Below, one piece after another: positions 10,009-22,379 of a stretch of DNA of 64,000 nt; the stretch's first letter is position 1; each line of letters opens with the position of its first letter. The stretch comes from Rhabditophanes sp. KR3021. Lineage: Eukaryota; Nematoda; Chromadorea; Rhabditida; Alloionematidae. The notes under the pieces were generated by a model. That model was given only the letters and a program-made list of their open reading frames with translations. It did not search any database and was not told the DNA's origin. The DNA lies in assembly GCA_963281155.1 (NCBI GenBank), contig CAUJLY010000006.1, positions 7,998,001 to 8,062,000 on the forward strand. Reading direction: 5' to 3'. Made by a program: the position numbers and the translations under genes.

Positions 10009-12882
10009 TTATGTACTATTTGTCATTAATCGGCCTTTCAAATACACAATCTCTCTATCTTTTTCATCTAATGTTTTTTTCAGGCAACGAACCTCGTGAC
10101 GTAGTTTGTCAATCAAACAAATATACTCAGAGTAATCACATTGTTGATTCTTTATTATGGAGTTTTGAAAGTATAGTTCGCTTTTTTCAATATTGACACT
10201 TTCGTCTTTCATGATTGCCGACAAGGTCACACCCTTGCTCATCTGATTTTCCTTTTCTGAATTTGAACTTATACGACCAGTGTAGCTCATGTTATCTGAT
10301 ATGGCAGATTTGAAAGAAGAAGTGGGGGAAACAATGCTACTTCCAATGTTGAAAGATTGATCTGATCTAGGGTTACTCATTTGTGCTTTGATTCCTTGCT
10401 CGATAAAGGTGATATCTGCAGTAATTGGGGAATGATATGAATCGGAGTGTCTGATTATGATTGCACTCTTTGACATCACCATATGATCATCTTCCTCTTC
10501 TTGATAATGTTTAATTGAATTTGACGAAAGACTTCCCAAATTGTTTAAGGAAAAAGAGTTTCCAACAAGCATTGGCTGATCATTTAGCTCATCATCAATC
10601 AAATCACCATGGGGTTCAGCATTGTTTCTGCCTCGTGGAGTTTTAGGTGTCATAAGTTCTTCTTCTTTTACAATAGATGGAACTGCTTCAATTACTTGAT
10701 GAGTTATAGTTTTTGCATTTTTTAGTGTAATCGAGACCGGGGAATCTTCAACCATTGGACTGTTTGCGATACGTGTGCACTCGGAAATAGCCAACGGTGC
10801 TATTTTATCATCTGAAATTGTTGAAGGTACAGGAATACTTTTTCTTTTACTTTTTTGAAAAATTGAAGGGATTAAGCTTTTTCTTTCAGGTTTATCTGGC
10901 TTACGTAACACTTCATTTTCAGGCTTTCCGATAACTCGGATACTTGTTTTATCTCTATTTTGTTTTTTAGTAGGTAACTTTGAAACTTTTTCGATTACGA
11001 CTAGTTTTGGAGTCTGGACGGCAATCTTTTTTGGTGTTTCAACAAAAACCATTTTCGGGGTCTCAAGAACAGTTTTTTGTGGAGTTTCAACAACAATCTT
11101 TTTAGGTGTTTCAATGTTTGTTTGTACAATAATCTCAGATTCTTTTTTAATAACATTTGGTTCTTGCTGAATAAGATGCATAGGTACTTCTTTAGCAATA
11201 TTAGTTATGTGTACTTCTTCTATGTTATGTAGAACATTATTTTCAAGTTCTTGCTTTTTTTCAATAACTTCATTTATGGGCTCCTTTATTCTTTCAATTA
11301 TTTGCAAAACTTCATCTATTTTTTGGACACAAGTAGATTTGGTTTCTTCGATTTTGTCAAAAACATTCACAGTAACTTCAATTTTTTCAATTTTCGGATC
11401 TTTAATCTGCAAATCACAAACTACAACTTTGACTTCCTCGACAGTCTCCGAAACTTTTAAATTATTGCTTGATAATGGGGTAACATTCGCCAAATCTCGG
11501 GTAATTTTAATCGGGCTACTAATAATCTCCACTATATTTTCATCAATGCATTTTATATCTGTAGAAATGTGTTTACTATCATTTTCGATAGCTGTCAATA
11601 CAAGTATCTTCTCTTCTCTTATAGGCACGGTAATGTCAGTTTTAATGGATTGTGTGGTTAAATTATTTATACTCGTAGGTTTAATTATTTCTATCGAATC
11701 AGAGCTATTATTGTTATTGGATACTTTCCCGATAGAGCCTTGCGTAGACATTTTGGTATTTGAAGTGCCCTATCATAAGCTAGTTAAGGTTTCTTATTAT
11801 GAACTTACATTTGAAACAGACTCAAAGTCCGTCTTTCCACCCGCATCATCCATACTGACACTTTTAGCCATGATCTTTGACAGTTTCGAGGAACTGGGCA
11901 CCATTTTTGGAGATGGCATGTCAATTAAGCTAGTACTAAACTTAAGACCTGTCTTAGGACTATCTTTTTGATAATTCAATTTATTGCTTATTTTTGATAA
12001 ATGACTTCTCACCGAAACGGCCATCGATAATAAAGGAGACATAGGAGGTTCGCTTTTTTCAGATCTTAAATAGTATTTAAATATGCTTTAACAAAAATAC
12101 CTAAAACTTACTTTTTCTTGCCGCTTGTGGTATTGTTTGTTTCTGTAGATCTGGATGAAAAAAATAGTCGCTTTTTTGGCTTTGGCAGTTTACTTTCAAC
12201 CAATTTAGGAACCTCAACCACAGTCGCTTTTTCTTTGACTTCCTTTTTAGTTTTTTCAATTTTTCCTTTTTTGGGCTTTTCAATCTTGCCATTATTGTTG
12301 CCACTTAATCCATTTCCACCCAACAAACCATTCTTACTAATTTCATTGGTAACGATTTTTTTGCTTGGCGGAATATATCTAGTTGGCAAGACAGAATTGC
12401 CATTATCAATATAATTGCAATCTCTCGAATCCAATGAAATTGATTTTGACAGACTAATTATCTTATTGTAATTTGCGCCATTAGAATTGGTAAAATTGCC
12501 CATCTCATCTTTCTTCTCAGACATGTAACTTATAATAGATTCATCACTCCTTGACTCTGGTATAGTTGGAATAGCTCTGTTCAAGGGTGGTCGTGGTCTT
12601 GGAATAATTGGTGTGCCATTGCGATATTCAATATTTAAACTGTTGATTGAAGATGTAGGTGAATGATTTTTGTCCCAATCTGATCTGATAGGTCTATTGC
12701 TTGATGGAATTACCATTAAAGTTGTGTGCGTTCGGGGGTAGGGGTAAGCATTGCCGGATGATCTACGGAGTCCGCGAAAAGGACTAAAATAGTAAATTAT
12801 TTTTATAAAAAATTGCACAATAAAAAATTTACATGATTTGACAACTACAAAACACTTTTGAGGCCTTATGTTTAAACTCCAT
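10009..12882 (-). CDS. Large disordered protein with C-terminal coiled coil
   Basis: Four exons, 12882-12833, 12783-12112, 12064-11809 and 11769-10009, join in frame to 912 residues. Introns are 49, 47 and 39 nt. The ATG at 12882 follows a ttttgtag acceptor. I do not recognise the family. Visible parts are a Pro/Ser-rich N-terminal half, Lys-rich runs at about 210-240 (KKGKIEKTKKEVKEK), an acidic and Ile/Val-rich middle, and five or six short repeats of the form [V]ETPKK-I-V. A basic, Ser-rich stretch (KPDKPERKSLIPS...QKSKRKS) follows. The last 40 residues form a coiled coil (IDKLRHEVRCLKKTLDEKDREIVYLKGRL). A cytoskeletal or scaffold protein is possible, but this is only a guess from composition. 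Confidence 0.85.
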
Positions 12883-15800
12883 CCCAACTTTCGTATGTTT
12901 TTCCTACAAAAAGATGGACATAAAACACAAATTGTGTTGATACTTAGGAAATAGCATAAAAAATCTGAATTTACAAGAAGATTTTTGATAATAAGCGAGA
13001 ATATATTTACGATGCAGCTTTACTGTCACTTAAAACTATAAATTTGACAGCTTGGAAATACTAATATATGATATATGTCCTCAAAATGTTATTCTCTCAC
13101 CCTGTGTTTTATAAACATCCATCATCACCATTCTTCATAATAACATATTCCATTCTGTTTAGGTGTACATGGGGTCCATATTTATTATATGCATGTGTTT
13201 GTGGTGAATATTAATAGACCCATATGCACATTTTATGAATTCGAGTGCGAGGTAGCCTTTGCATATAAGGCATGATATTCGATACTCTTAATGGTAATGT
13301 AGTAATTGAAATGGCACATTAAAGTAAAATCAATTTTATTTACAAAAAATATGCACGTACTTTGATTACAAATAAATAAAAACATACCTGTTCATTCTGA
13401 ATAAATGACTTTAATTTGCCGAGTTCATACAAAATAAAATTTTAAATGCAAGACATTTAATTTTCCCGTTTAAAATTCTAAAAAACAAGGAATACTTAGT
13501 AGATGGTAATCAACATACAATTATGAAATCCTTCCCTACATCTCGAATTTTATATAAACGGGGCGACGGCATAAAAAGGAATGAATTTGGTAACTTTATC
13601 AACGTACATATGCTTAACTTACTTCAAAAACACACAGTTGACAGATAGGATGGATGTATATGTCAAGACAAAAAATAAATAATTTTAAATGAATACACAT
13701 AAGGAATTATTAAAAGTAAATCGCACCGACAATTACAAATGGCATTTACAAAGTAGACTTGACTACTTATTTTTTTATCAGTCAAGAATATTTAACTAAA
13801 TAGATAGCGAATAAGTTCATCAAAAAGTGAAAAAGATGAACAATGGGTATAAAGCAATTTGAAGTCATCCAAACTCTATTAATTCATTGCTAGTCAGTTA
13901 ATAATTTGAATAAATCCTGAAATTGTTTTTGCTCATGGCGCCCCAAATACTCGACTTACTAGCCAATCTGTCGACCCGATTCATTCTTTAAAATTTGAAA
14001 AATTACGTATTAAAGATATTACTTTGAATTATACAACTTAATATTAGGCGTGATATCAAACAGATGCATGTACTTAGGTTCTTTAGTATAAATGAGTGTC
14101 CATATGAAAAGTTAGAGACAAGAATTGCAGTGTGTCTAAATGGAAGTACAATGACGGGGTTGGATATGTATTTAGTGTCAAAATTGAGATAAAACACCCA
14201 ATGCAACAACAAAATACACTAACGACAATGATGGACAATTAGTTGACAAAAACCAAAAGAACATGTATTTAAAATTAAATATCTTGCTCAGTTAGAAACA
14301 CTTTTGGGGTGAACGGCGACTTTTATAAGCGTCAAATTATACATATTTATTGTCATGGTAGTTAGCATAATAGAGTAGCCTTTGGAGAAAATAAAAGTAA
14401 ATTATGCGTTAAAACTTTATTTGATACGGATAGTAGCAATTTTATATATTCTATTCTCATTCAGCAATATGTTTATAAAAAAAGAATGACATCTTAAAAT
14501 AAATGTGGATATACAAATATAACACATAATGTGTCTTTTAACATCCCATAACTATTATTTATATGGTAAGTTGCCGTATTATTCACAAAAGTCTTTTTTT
14601 ATTACAATAATGAACCTATAGAGTAAGCTATCGAAGAAACAAAGCACTCGAAGATTTTAAAATTTATATAAATGCACTCTAAGAAAAAAAGTTTTGTGAC
14701 AAAGATTCATGCTGCTAATTGAAAAGCCATTTTTATGTGTTGTCAATTGAAGATTAATCCGCTACAACAAACTTTTTCACTTACAAAGAAGGCAATCATT
14801 GTGAGCAAGTTAGTTCCTAAGTATGTGGTCCACTAACTATTATTTCCAATATTTTTAATAATAAATCCCAAAACTTTGATTAAATCGAAGAAATATAATT
14901 TTTAAAGTAATTGAATAAATCGTAACGTCATCAACTTTATATAAAAGAATATTATAACAGTTTATTACCAAAAGAATATGCACATATATGTACATTTTAA
15001 CACATATTTATAAATATTTCTATGTATAGTTAAGTTAATAAGCGGAACAAGCCAATCATGGGACAAAAAGACGAAATGATGTTAAATGGAACTAAAGGTA
15101 GTATGCAAATTGGATATTTAAATGAAATTTGATACATTAAATTTGGTGAAAAAACATGTACATAACACTTGAACTTCATCGACCCATTGGCAACAAGAAA
15201 CTTCATAAAAATTTACTTATTTCATCAAAATGTGTCCTTTTCCTATGAAAGTGAGTAAAAGCAAGATACAACAAACTGTTTGTGTTTTGTTTAAATTACA
15301 CGTTGCTCTAACTAAATATTTTTTCGCTAAGGAAGGCAAAATGTATAGTCATCATACACTTAATTAGATACACCCATACAAATGTATAAAATGAACTAAG
15401 AAATCGAGATAAGAATATTCAAAACTAAATATAAAAATTCTTCTTTCCTTTATAAATTGGTTTGATATGTAACCTAATGCCGTGGTATCATTTTAGCACA
15501 GATAATACTAGATAATATTATATCCGAAGGCTTCATATCACCAAATTTTGTAATAAATATAGATATTTGTACAAATTTTTATCGAAATAACTATATAGTT
15601 ATGTTTAATTTACTGATGACAAGGTTTGAGGATACTTTAAGTATGTGTTTTTCAAAAATAAATATATACACTTCAATCATCAATCATAAAGCCAAGGCAA
15701 TTATTTTAATATATGTGTTTATATGTATTCTTAAAGATAAAATTGTAGATGCGGGTGAATAATTATAATTTATTTCATAAAACTACTTGATACTTTGTAT

Positions 15801-17162
15801 TTTAGAGAGGAAGCACATGTTTAATTAATGAATGAATTGCCAAGTTTTCATTTGGCTTAAGTATTTGATGCTTAAAGTGTTTCTGTTATTTGTTCTGAGC
15901 AATTAAATGCACTTGTTAATTTAGTTCGTTTATAGCTTAATTGAATTATTAACTTTATTATGCAAATGTTTTGGATAATTTCAGAAACAAATATTATCAC
16001 AAGTATCAACCTAAATAAACATATTATTAAATTTTATTTATCAATTCATTATATTGCATACATTTGGTCTTGCAAATTATGACTAATATTACTGATGTTT
16101 GGTCCGATTTCTGTTTGTATATTATATAAAAATATTACTAATGATTATAAAACTATGTATAAAAAGTGATATTTATTTTGCCTAAAGGGTAAATCATAGT
16201 TCCTCATAAATTTATCATTTTTATCTAAATAAATGCAATAGATTTCAAACTTATGTTTGAAGTTATTTGATTCGTGCAAAATTGTAATGTGCAAAAATTA
16301 TAAAAAACATTTACTACAAAAGGAAATAGAACATTTAGTTTTTATAAAGTTTCATTCAAAAATCAGTACATGTGTATATTTAGATCTTCCAACAAGTTTA
16401 AAGTTGAACACGCCAAAAGTTACTCACACATACTTACCTTCATATAAAGTTCCAATCACTGTGTGCATGCAACATATTATATGTAATAAAATAATTCGAA
16501 AGTAAAAGACAATTGTAAGTATGATTGTTAAGTCTATTATTACCAGATATCCGGAATCAACAACGGCAATTTAATTTAATTCAATAATTATTCCAGTATG
16601 CCTAAACAATTTTACACACAAAGGTATGTCTCTGTAAAGTATCTTGAACCATTTTCAAACAGTAAAATGCTACTTACACATAACTATTAACCACTTCAAA
16701 ACAACCTCCTTAGTTTGGGAATGTTTCTTTCACTAATTTAATTTAGTATCTTTATTAATGACCCCATCCTTCTAAAAATGCGCACGCGTGTGTATTTAAT
16801 TATCTTATACAACAAGTGTAGCAAAAAGAAAATATAGATGGGCTGAGGTTTAAGGATTAAAGATACTCAAAGAAAAGTCAAGAGGATCGGTAAAAGTATT
16901 TGTGAGAGTAGAGTTACTACTACTTTTGGGTAGGATTCACAAAAGATAATCAAAGGAGGAACCCTAGAAGAGATGTTTAGGTAGAATTAATATATACCTT
17001 GATAAAAAACCCCCCTAAAGACTCATGTTGACCTTATTTTGATTGACCGAAATAAAAAGCTGGTCTTAAATGTTATCTGGGAATAATTATTTGAGTCTTT
17101 ATATAAAGTTGCAGTAACCCTCAATAATTCATCACTTTATCGCAAATCACCTTCCTTGTAAC
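12883..17162. other. Intergenic, 4.3 kb
   Basis: AT-rich DNA between divergent genes. Short frames, such as 82 codons at 16257, have no domain, signal peptide or splice partners. I see no RNA gene or clear repeat. The right end (from about 17000) is the promoter of the hedgehog-related gene. Confidence 0.5.
17098..17108 (+). promoter_or_regulatory. TATA box of hedgehog-related gene
   Basis: The sequence ctttatataaa(g) sits about 60 bases upstream of the ATG at 17163, which leaves room for initiation in the aataattcatcac stretch and a 5' UTR of about 30 nt. A strong TATA fits an abundantly expressed secreted-protein gene. Confidence 0.6.
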
Positions 17163-18978
17163 ATGGTTCGTTTATTTAACTATTTGACTCCCATCGTTTT
17201 GCTAGTTGCTAGTTCTGGAGGCATTTTGGCTGGACAAGGTTCTGGCATTACTTCGTTAAGTTGCGGACCTAAGCAAGTTCCATATGCTGTTAGTACTGAT
17301 GAATTTGGTGCACCTTCTATCTTGTGTCAAGATTCCCCATGTGTTTTCAGAGACAGGCATTCAGAGGATTATGCAAATGAGAATGACCGTGCTGTACGTT
17401 TCGAAATTCATTTTATTAGCTAAAAATATTTTAAGGTTTGTAATACGGGCATTAGAGAGGGAAGATGTACAGGTGATAATGAATGGACTGCTGGATTATA
17501 TCAAATTCTCAATTCAACTCATGTTACCTTCAAGTCCAAATGTTGCACTTATTCACGTTTGACCGATTCGTATGAAAGAAAAAGTTCTATTATGCAAAAT
17601 AACAACCAAGAAGTTGGAGGTATTACAAAGTTAGCAAATGGACTTGAAGGTTTCGACCTCGTTAAAGAGGTTGAACTTAATGTTAACGCAGACGGTACAT
17701 GGTTTTATGTTATTCATTGGAACTTTTTACTCTGTAAGAAGAATGGTGTCTATCTTGATTCAAATACTATACAAGCAATGAGTGATATGGCTTTGGAGCC
17801 AATTATCCCAAGTACTTTGAATAATGTCGATGCTCCGAGAAGAAACGAAGCTACTGTTTATAAAAACAATTATCAACCTGCTCGTTACGACGAAAGATTC
17901 AGCCAAAAGAGTGTATATTCTAGGCCAACTCAAATGGCTGCTCCATCCTTGACTAATGAAAACACCCAATACATTGAAACTAATAATCAAGCACTTGAAG
18001 TAATGGCCAAACCAGCTTATCAATCATCATCAAATTATCAAGCTCAGCCCACTCACCTTCAATACATGCCACAACTTATGCCAAATTTTGCCCAACTACC
18101 AAGAGCTAAAGCCGCTGGAGGTTCTCTTTTCCAGCCAGGCGGTGGGTGTGGAGGTGGATGTGGAGCTCCTTCATGTGATCCTTGTGTAAGCTACATATAA
18201 AATGCATTTATTATTATTTTTAGGCTGCTTCTGGTGGCTCAGGTGGGTCTTCCGGTGGAATGGGTGGCACTGATTTGAACTCTGCCTTCGGATCAATGCA
18301 ATGTTTTTCAGCTGACATGACTGTCACAACACCTACCGGAACCAAAAGAATGGATGAAATCAATATTGGAGATTCTGTCATGTCAATCGAGGAAAATGTC
18401 ATTTCATTCAACAGAGTGATTGGCTTTTTACATCGTAAGACAAATACTACAGCAGAATTTAGACATATTCATACAAATAGTAAGCAAGCTCTTAAACTTA
18501 CCGAATTCCATCTTATATATAAATCAAAATGTCAAGCAGGTTCAAAGATTGCCTTAGCCTATGCAAAAGATGTAGAGGTGGGAGATTGCGTTTACACATT
18601 ACTTCCAGGCAATGCTGAAAACAAATTTATTAAGGAAAAAATTACTGCCATCGAAACTGTTACTGAGGTAGGAATCTTTTCCCCCTCACAACATCTGGAG
18701 ATATCATCGTTAATAATGTTCTGGTCAGTTGTCACAGCAATTTTGCAGCCCAAGCACTCCAACAGACTTTCTTTAAATCGTATCAATCTGTGGCCAATTT
18801 CTTCTCAAATGCCAAGAGCTTATTATTCGAAAGAGGCCCCATTAAGTATATCGGTGATTCTGTTTCTAGCTACCAATCTTATTCAGAGGATGCCATTGAT
18901 GAGTATGAAATTCCATTCGGAGTTTCTTATCTCGTAAATACCATAGACATGATTGTCCCAGTCAAATTATTTATGTAG
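17163..18978 (+). CDS. Warthog-like hedgehog-related protein with Hint domain, frameshifted
   Basis: Three exons, 17163-17393, 17436-18185 and 18224-18978, code for about 578 residues if one missing base is allowed. Residues 1-23 are a signal peptide. The N-terminal module is Cys-rich (SCGPKQVPYAVSTDEFG..., later KSKCCTY and GFDLVKEVELNV), as in the nematode Wart domain. A linker rich in Tyr/Gln/Asn then Gly/Cys follows. The Hint (Hog) domain starts at Cys353 (CFSADMTVTTPTGT) and has the TxxH motif TEFHLIY. Known Hint domains cleave themselves before this Cys. Exon 3 is one base short: the frame breaks in the C run 18681-18685, where GIFSP must change frame to reach LTTSGDIIVNNVLVSC, the conserved Hint end. 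The gene is either a pseudogene allele or has an assembly error. The subfamily (warthog rather than groundhog) is moderately sure. Confidence 0.88.
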
Positions 18979-21764
18979 ATTTAATGTATGAATGTGACCT
19001 TTCAGAATCCAATCAATTCAAAAATAACTTTGTTTGTCGAAAATGGCAGTATAATATATCTAATAACCCTTGTCTTATTTTTAATCGCAACTTCGCTTAT
19101 CCATTAACTTATTAAATAACCGATAAAATGTTTACCACAAGCTTTGAACTTTTACTTTTTTGAATGCTCATTTTGGGCAGGTAACGGTAATTGCCTATTG
19201 TTTGCTATATATAGAAAAAACTTTGCGTCACAAAGGAATCTTTATTTTAACAAAGAGCTATTAAAAAGTAACGGACCTTTGATTAGAAAATATTTGCCAT
19301 CACTCATACTCTCTTTGATTCAAAATAGGCGAGAGCATTAATACTTTGTTAATATTTTAACTTAAAACTTTATTATATCTCTCATCTAGTTCAGAAGTTA
19401 TTTTTTAATATGCCACCAAATAACCCTAAACATCCTCTTTGAATCTGTACAACATCCATCTTGACACTTACTAATTTGTAAATATCACCAAGGGTAAAGG
19501 ATTTTATTACAAAATGACATTTGTTTAAGACAAACTTTAAATGGTACCATAAAGAGTTACAATCAAAAAACTCTTTTGACAAATTCATTTTTGTCTGCCA
19601 CTAAATTTGCCTCAAATAAAGACAAACAAAAAGAATCTCGTTACGAGTGACCTTTGCTTTTATTTTTTGCGAGAACAATACCATTCATTATTTGCTTCGT
19701 GTTTGAAGCTCTTATCATCCTATTAAGATCAAATACATTTAAGGAGACAATGATTCTAGTTAATCTTATGGCAATTCTAATTTTTAATCCCTTTGTCTCT
19801 CTTAGACACATTATAAACCTGACTATTGTTTAATTATGTATAATATTGTTGACTGACACTAAAAACGTGCCGCACTAAGATATTGAAACATCTTATTAGT
19901 ACATAACTAAGCCAACTACTATGTGTTCACTTTTTATGTTTAATTCTTCGCGCCCCAAAACCTTCTGCCTGATTCTGACCTCTTTACAAATACAAAAGTA
20001 TCATTTTTTAAGGTTCTATTCAGATTTATACGTCCGCATTCCATTAAATGAAACAACATATTGACGTTTTTTCCAAATTATAGCATTTCACATATTTGGA
20101 AATAAGATGATGTTTCTAACATACATTTACATACGAATCAAAAATTATATCAATTTGAACATATGCTTCTTGTTAATCGTGATACCAACAATTAAATATA
20201 ATTATTTTCCTTATATAAATGCTATTCTGGTGGATATTTTTTGTAACGAACCACCTCCATCTGTTTAATTACCTAAGCAAATTTACGATCTCCCTACTGT
20301 CAGTAAACGGTAATAAAAAGATGCCATAAATAAACATTTTGCTAACCTTCGTAAATTAATCAAATCCAACAAAACTTTTTTGCTAATTGACGTTCACTCC
20401 TAATTTGTAATATGTTTGAATGACAATGTTTGCTTAAAACAAATCTTTAACCTTGTCTTAACTTTTTAATGGCTAAACCATCAGTAAATGGATTATCTTT
20501 TAAGGCTATTAGCTTTACCCTGCACAATAGTTACTTTCTATGCCATTTACGAGAGAGATTTTTGGAATTTGCATATTTTGATATTCAACATTTATAGCTT
20601 TCAAAGAGAAACAATTTAATTTTATGGGACATTTTCAGAAATATCAAATTTTATTATTTTTTAAATTTCTATTCTTTGTGAGGGATTGTTCCTTTAACGT
20701 AATATATACTTAAATTTGATTTTTATGTAATTTTTATTAAGGGTCATATAAAATATATATTTTTTAACGGCCATTGTTTGAAGAGTCATAATATTTTTTG
20801 GACCCGCCTGACAAAAGTAACACCATCTAGCGACACACGTTCTTGTTTATTTTTAGTACTTCCATAATCAAAAAATTTCAACCGTTTTTTGCGAATTAAT
20901 GAAGCCTAAATATTACTACCGTATAATAATAATATATTATTTCCCGATATTTACTTTGTCAAAAATTAGTCCCCTTTGTTGAATAACACATTTTTTTGTA
21001 AATTCAGACATCATTAAACAACCTTTTTATTGCACCTGTCACCGGAATAAGCTTCTACTTTTCTATCCAAACCTATTAAAAACATTGTCAGATCAAGCTT
21101 ATCAGAAATATATAACATTATTTTGCATATATTATAACATCACCCATTAACATCACTTTTTTGATTTAGTAACAACACTTCTAGCAACTTTTGATATTAA
21201 TTTTAACAGAAAGTGATCTCTCATTAATTTAAGATCTAACTCAATAAATTTGCCACAAAGAAGCTTAAACTTGAATGGTTTTATAGTAATGCTTCGAACG
21301 CACAATCTATCAGGGCCTCCGTTTTTGGAAATTAATGATAGTGATATCACTATCCCTCATATAATAAGTGATAATTTCGCCCAAACGGAGCCCTATCCTC
21401 GTTTTAAGTTTATAAAAATACTTTACTTGTCATTAACAATGATACTATCATAGTTTTATATCAAAAGTTGTTAAAACCACGTATTTTGAAAAAAATCAAA
21501 AATTTAAATTTAAAAATCTCAAGTTATAGTAATAATTGAAATTCCAATTTTTTCAGAGTGATCATAGGCCTGATAATCTACATAATGATTTAATATTCAA
21601 AAAATATTTATTTATTGTCAAATTGTTTCATAATTATAATAATAAGTACGAAGAAGAGTAACTGGTCCAAATTCAAGTAAGTTACTTGATGCTCAAATTT
21701 ATAGTGCATAAAAATTGTGTCGTGTATTCATGTAAAGTAAGTATCAGTGTTTTTTGTACAAAAG
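18979..21764. other. Intergenic, 2.8 kb
   Basis: Between the 3' end of the hedgehog-related gene and the 3' end of the neuropeptide gene. AT-rich, with no supported gene. Frames at 19144, 19391 and 21250 look random. Confidence 0.5.
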
Positions 21765-22379
21765 TTAAGCAAATTCACTGAACTTTTGATTATTATCAAG
21801 GAGAGCAAATGAAGCTGCCTTCTTTGCAAACGGCTTTCTTTTGGCAAACTCAGTGATGGCAAAGTTATTTGATGCGTCATAATCATGTCCCCCGAGTTCA
21901 GAAGTCTTTTCCAGAGCATTATTCTCAAAGAATGATCTCTTGGCAAAAGCAAATCTTTGGCTTCCATCATCGTTAGTTCCGTGATGTTTGGCAAACTTGT
22001 TTCGGTATTGTTTGTCTATTAAAGCAAATCGATTTGGAGAACCATAGAAACTTAAGCTTTTTTTATCATAGGGTAAGTATATTCTTGAGGTTCATCGGTC
22101 AAGGCAAACATCTTGTTGGCGTCACCATTATTAAGTCTTGTAGACCCAAATGCAAATGCTAAAAATGTGATAGTATTCAAGATTAATGTATTGTTTTAAG
22201 ATTGGGACTTTTTTGATTGCAATATGTAAATGTGTATTTGGATAGAACTTGGCTAGCATCTTATATTGTCTAGTACTTTTACTAACTTATTAGCTTTTAA
22301 ACTTACATTCAGAGATTGGTATCATTGCAAACATAATTGCAATACTGGCCACCAAAAAAGTAGTACTAGTAAACTTCAT
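21765..22379 (-). CDS. FAFA-type neuropeptide precursor (NLP-18/NLP-20-like), frameshifted
   Basis: Two exons, 22379-22307 and 22158-21765, have a 148-nt intron. The coding length is 467 nt, one base short of 156 codons. Exon 1 is a signal peptide (FLVASIAIMFAMIPIS). Exon 2 encodes repeated Phe-Ala peptides between basic sites: SPNRFALIDKQYRNKFAK, GSQRFAFAKR, NNFAITEFAKRKPFAKK and a C-terminal KFSEFA. C. elegans NLP-18 and NLP-20 peptides end in FAFA before KR, and the GSQRFAFAKR segment fits best. The frame breaks at the A run on the minus strand (T run 22058-22064); one more A gives IKKSLSFYGSPNRFA with no stop. A tttcag acceptor lies 2 nt before the ATG, typical of a splice-leader site. 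It would be a secreted signalling peptide in neurons. The 88-codon frame seen on this strand is a shadow. Confidence 0.8.

Noticed and set aside
11207..11971. 254-codon plus-strand frame antisense to the disordered protein
   Set aside because: It is the complement of a gene whose four exons close in frame. Its Ser/Phe/Ile-rich content is expected from the opposite strand of Lys/Glu/Asn-rich coding DNA.
20825..20845. Sequence accatctagcgacac resembling a CTCF-type site
   Set aside because: One partial match, with the conserved GGC core reading GGT on the other strand. CTCF has been lost in many nematodes, so there is no support for an insulator.
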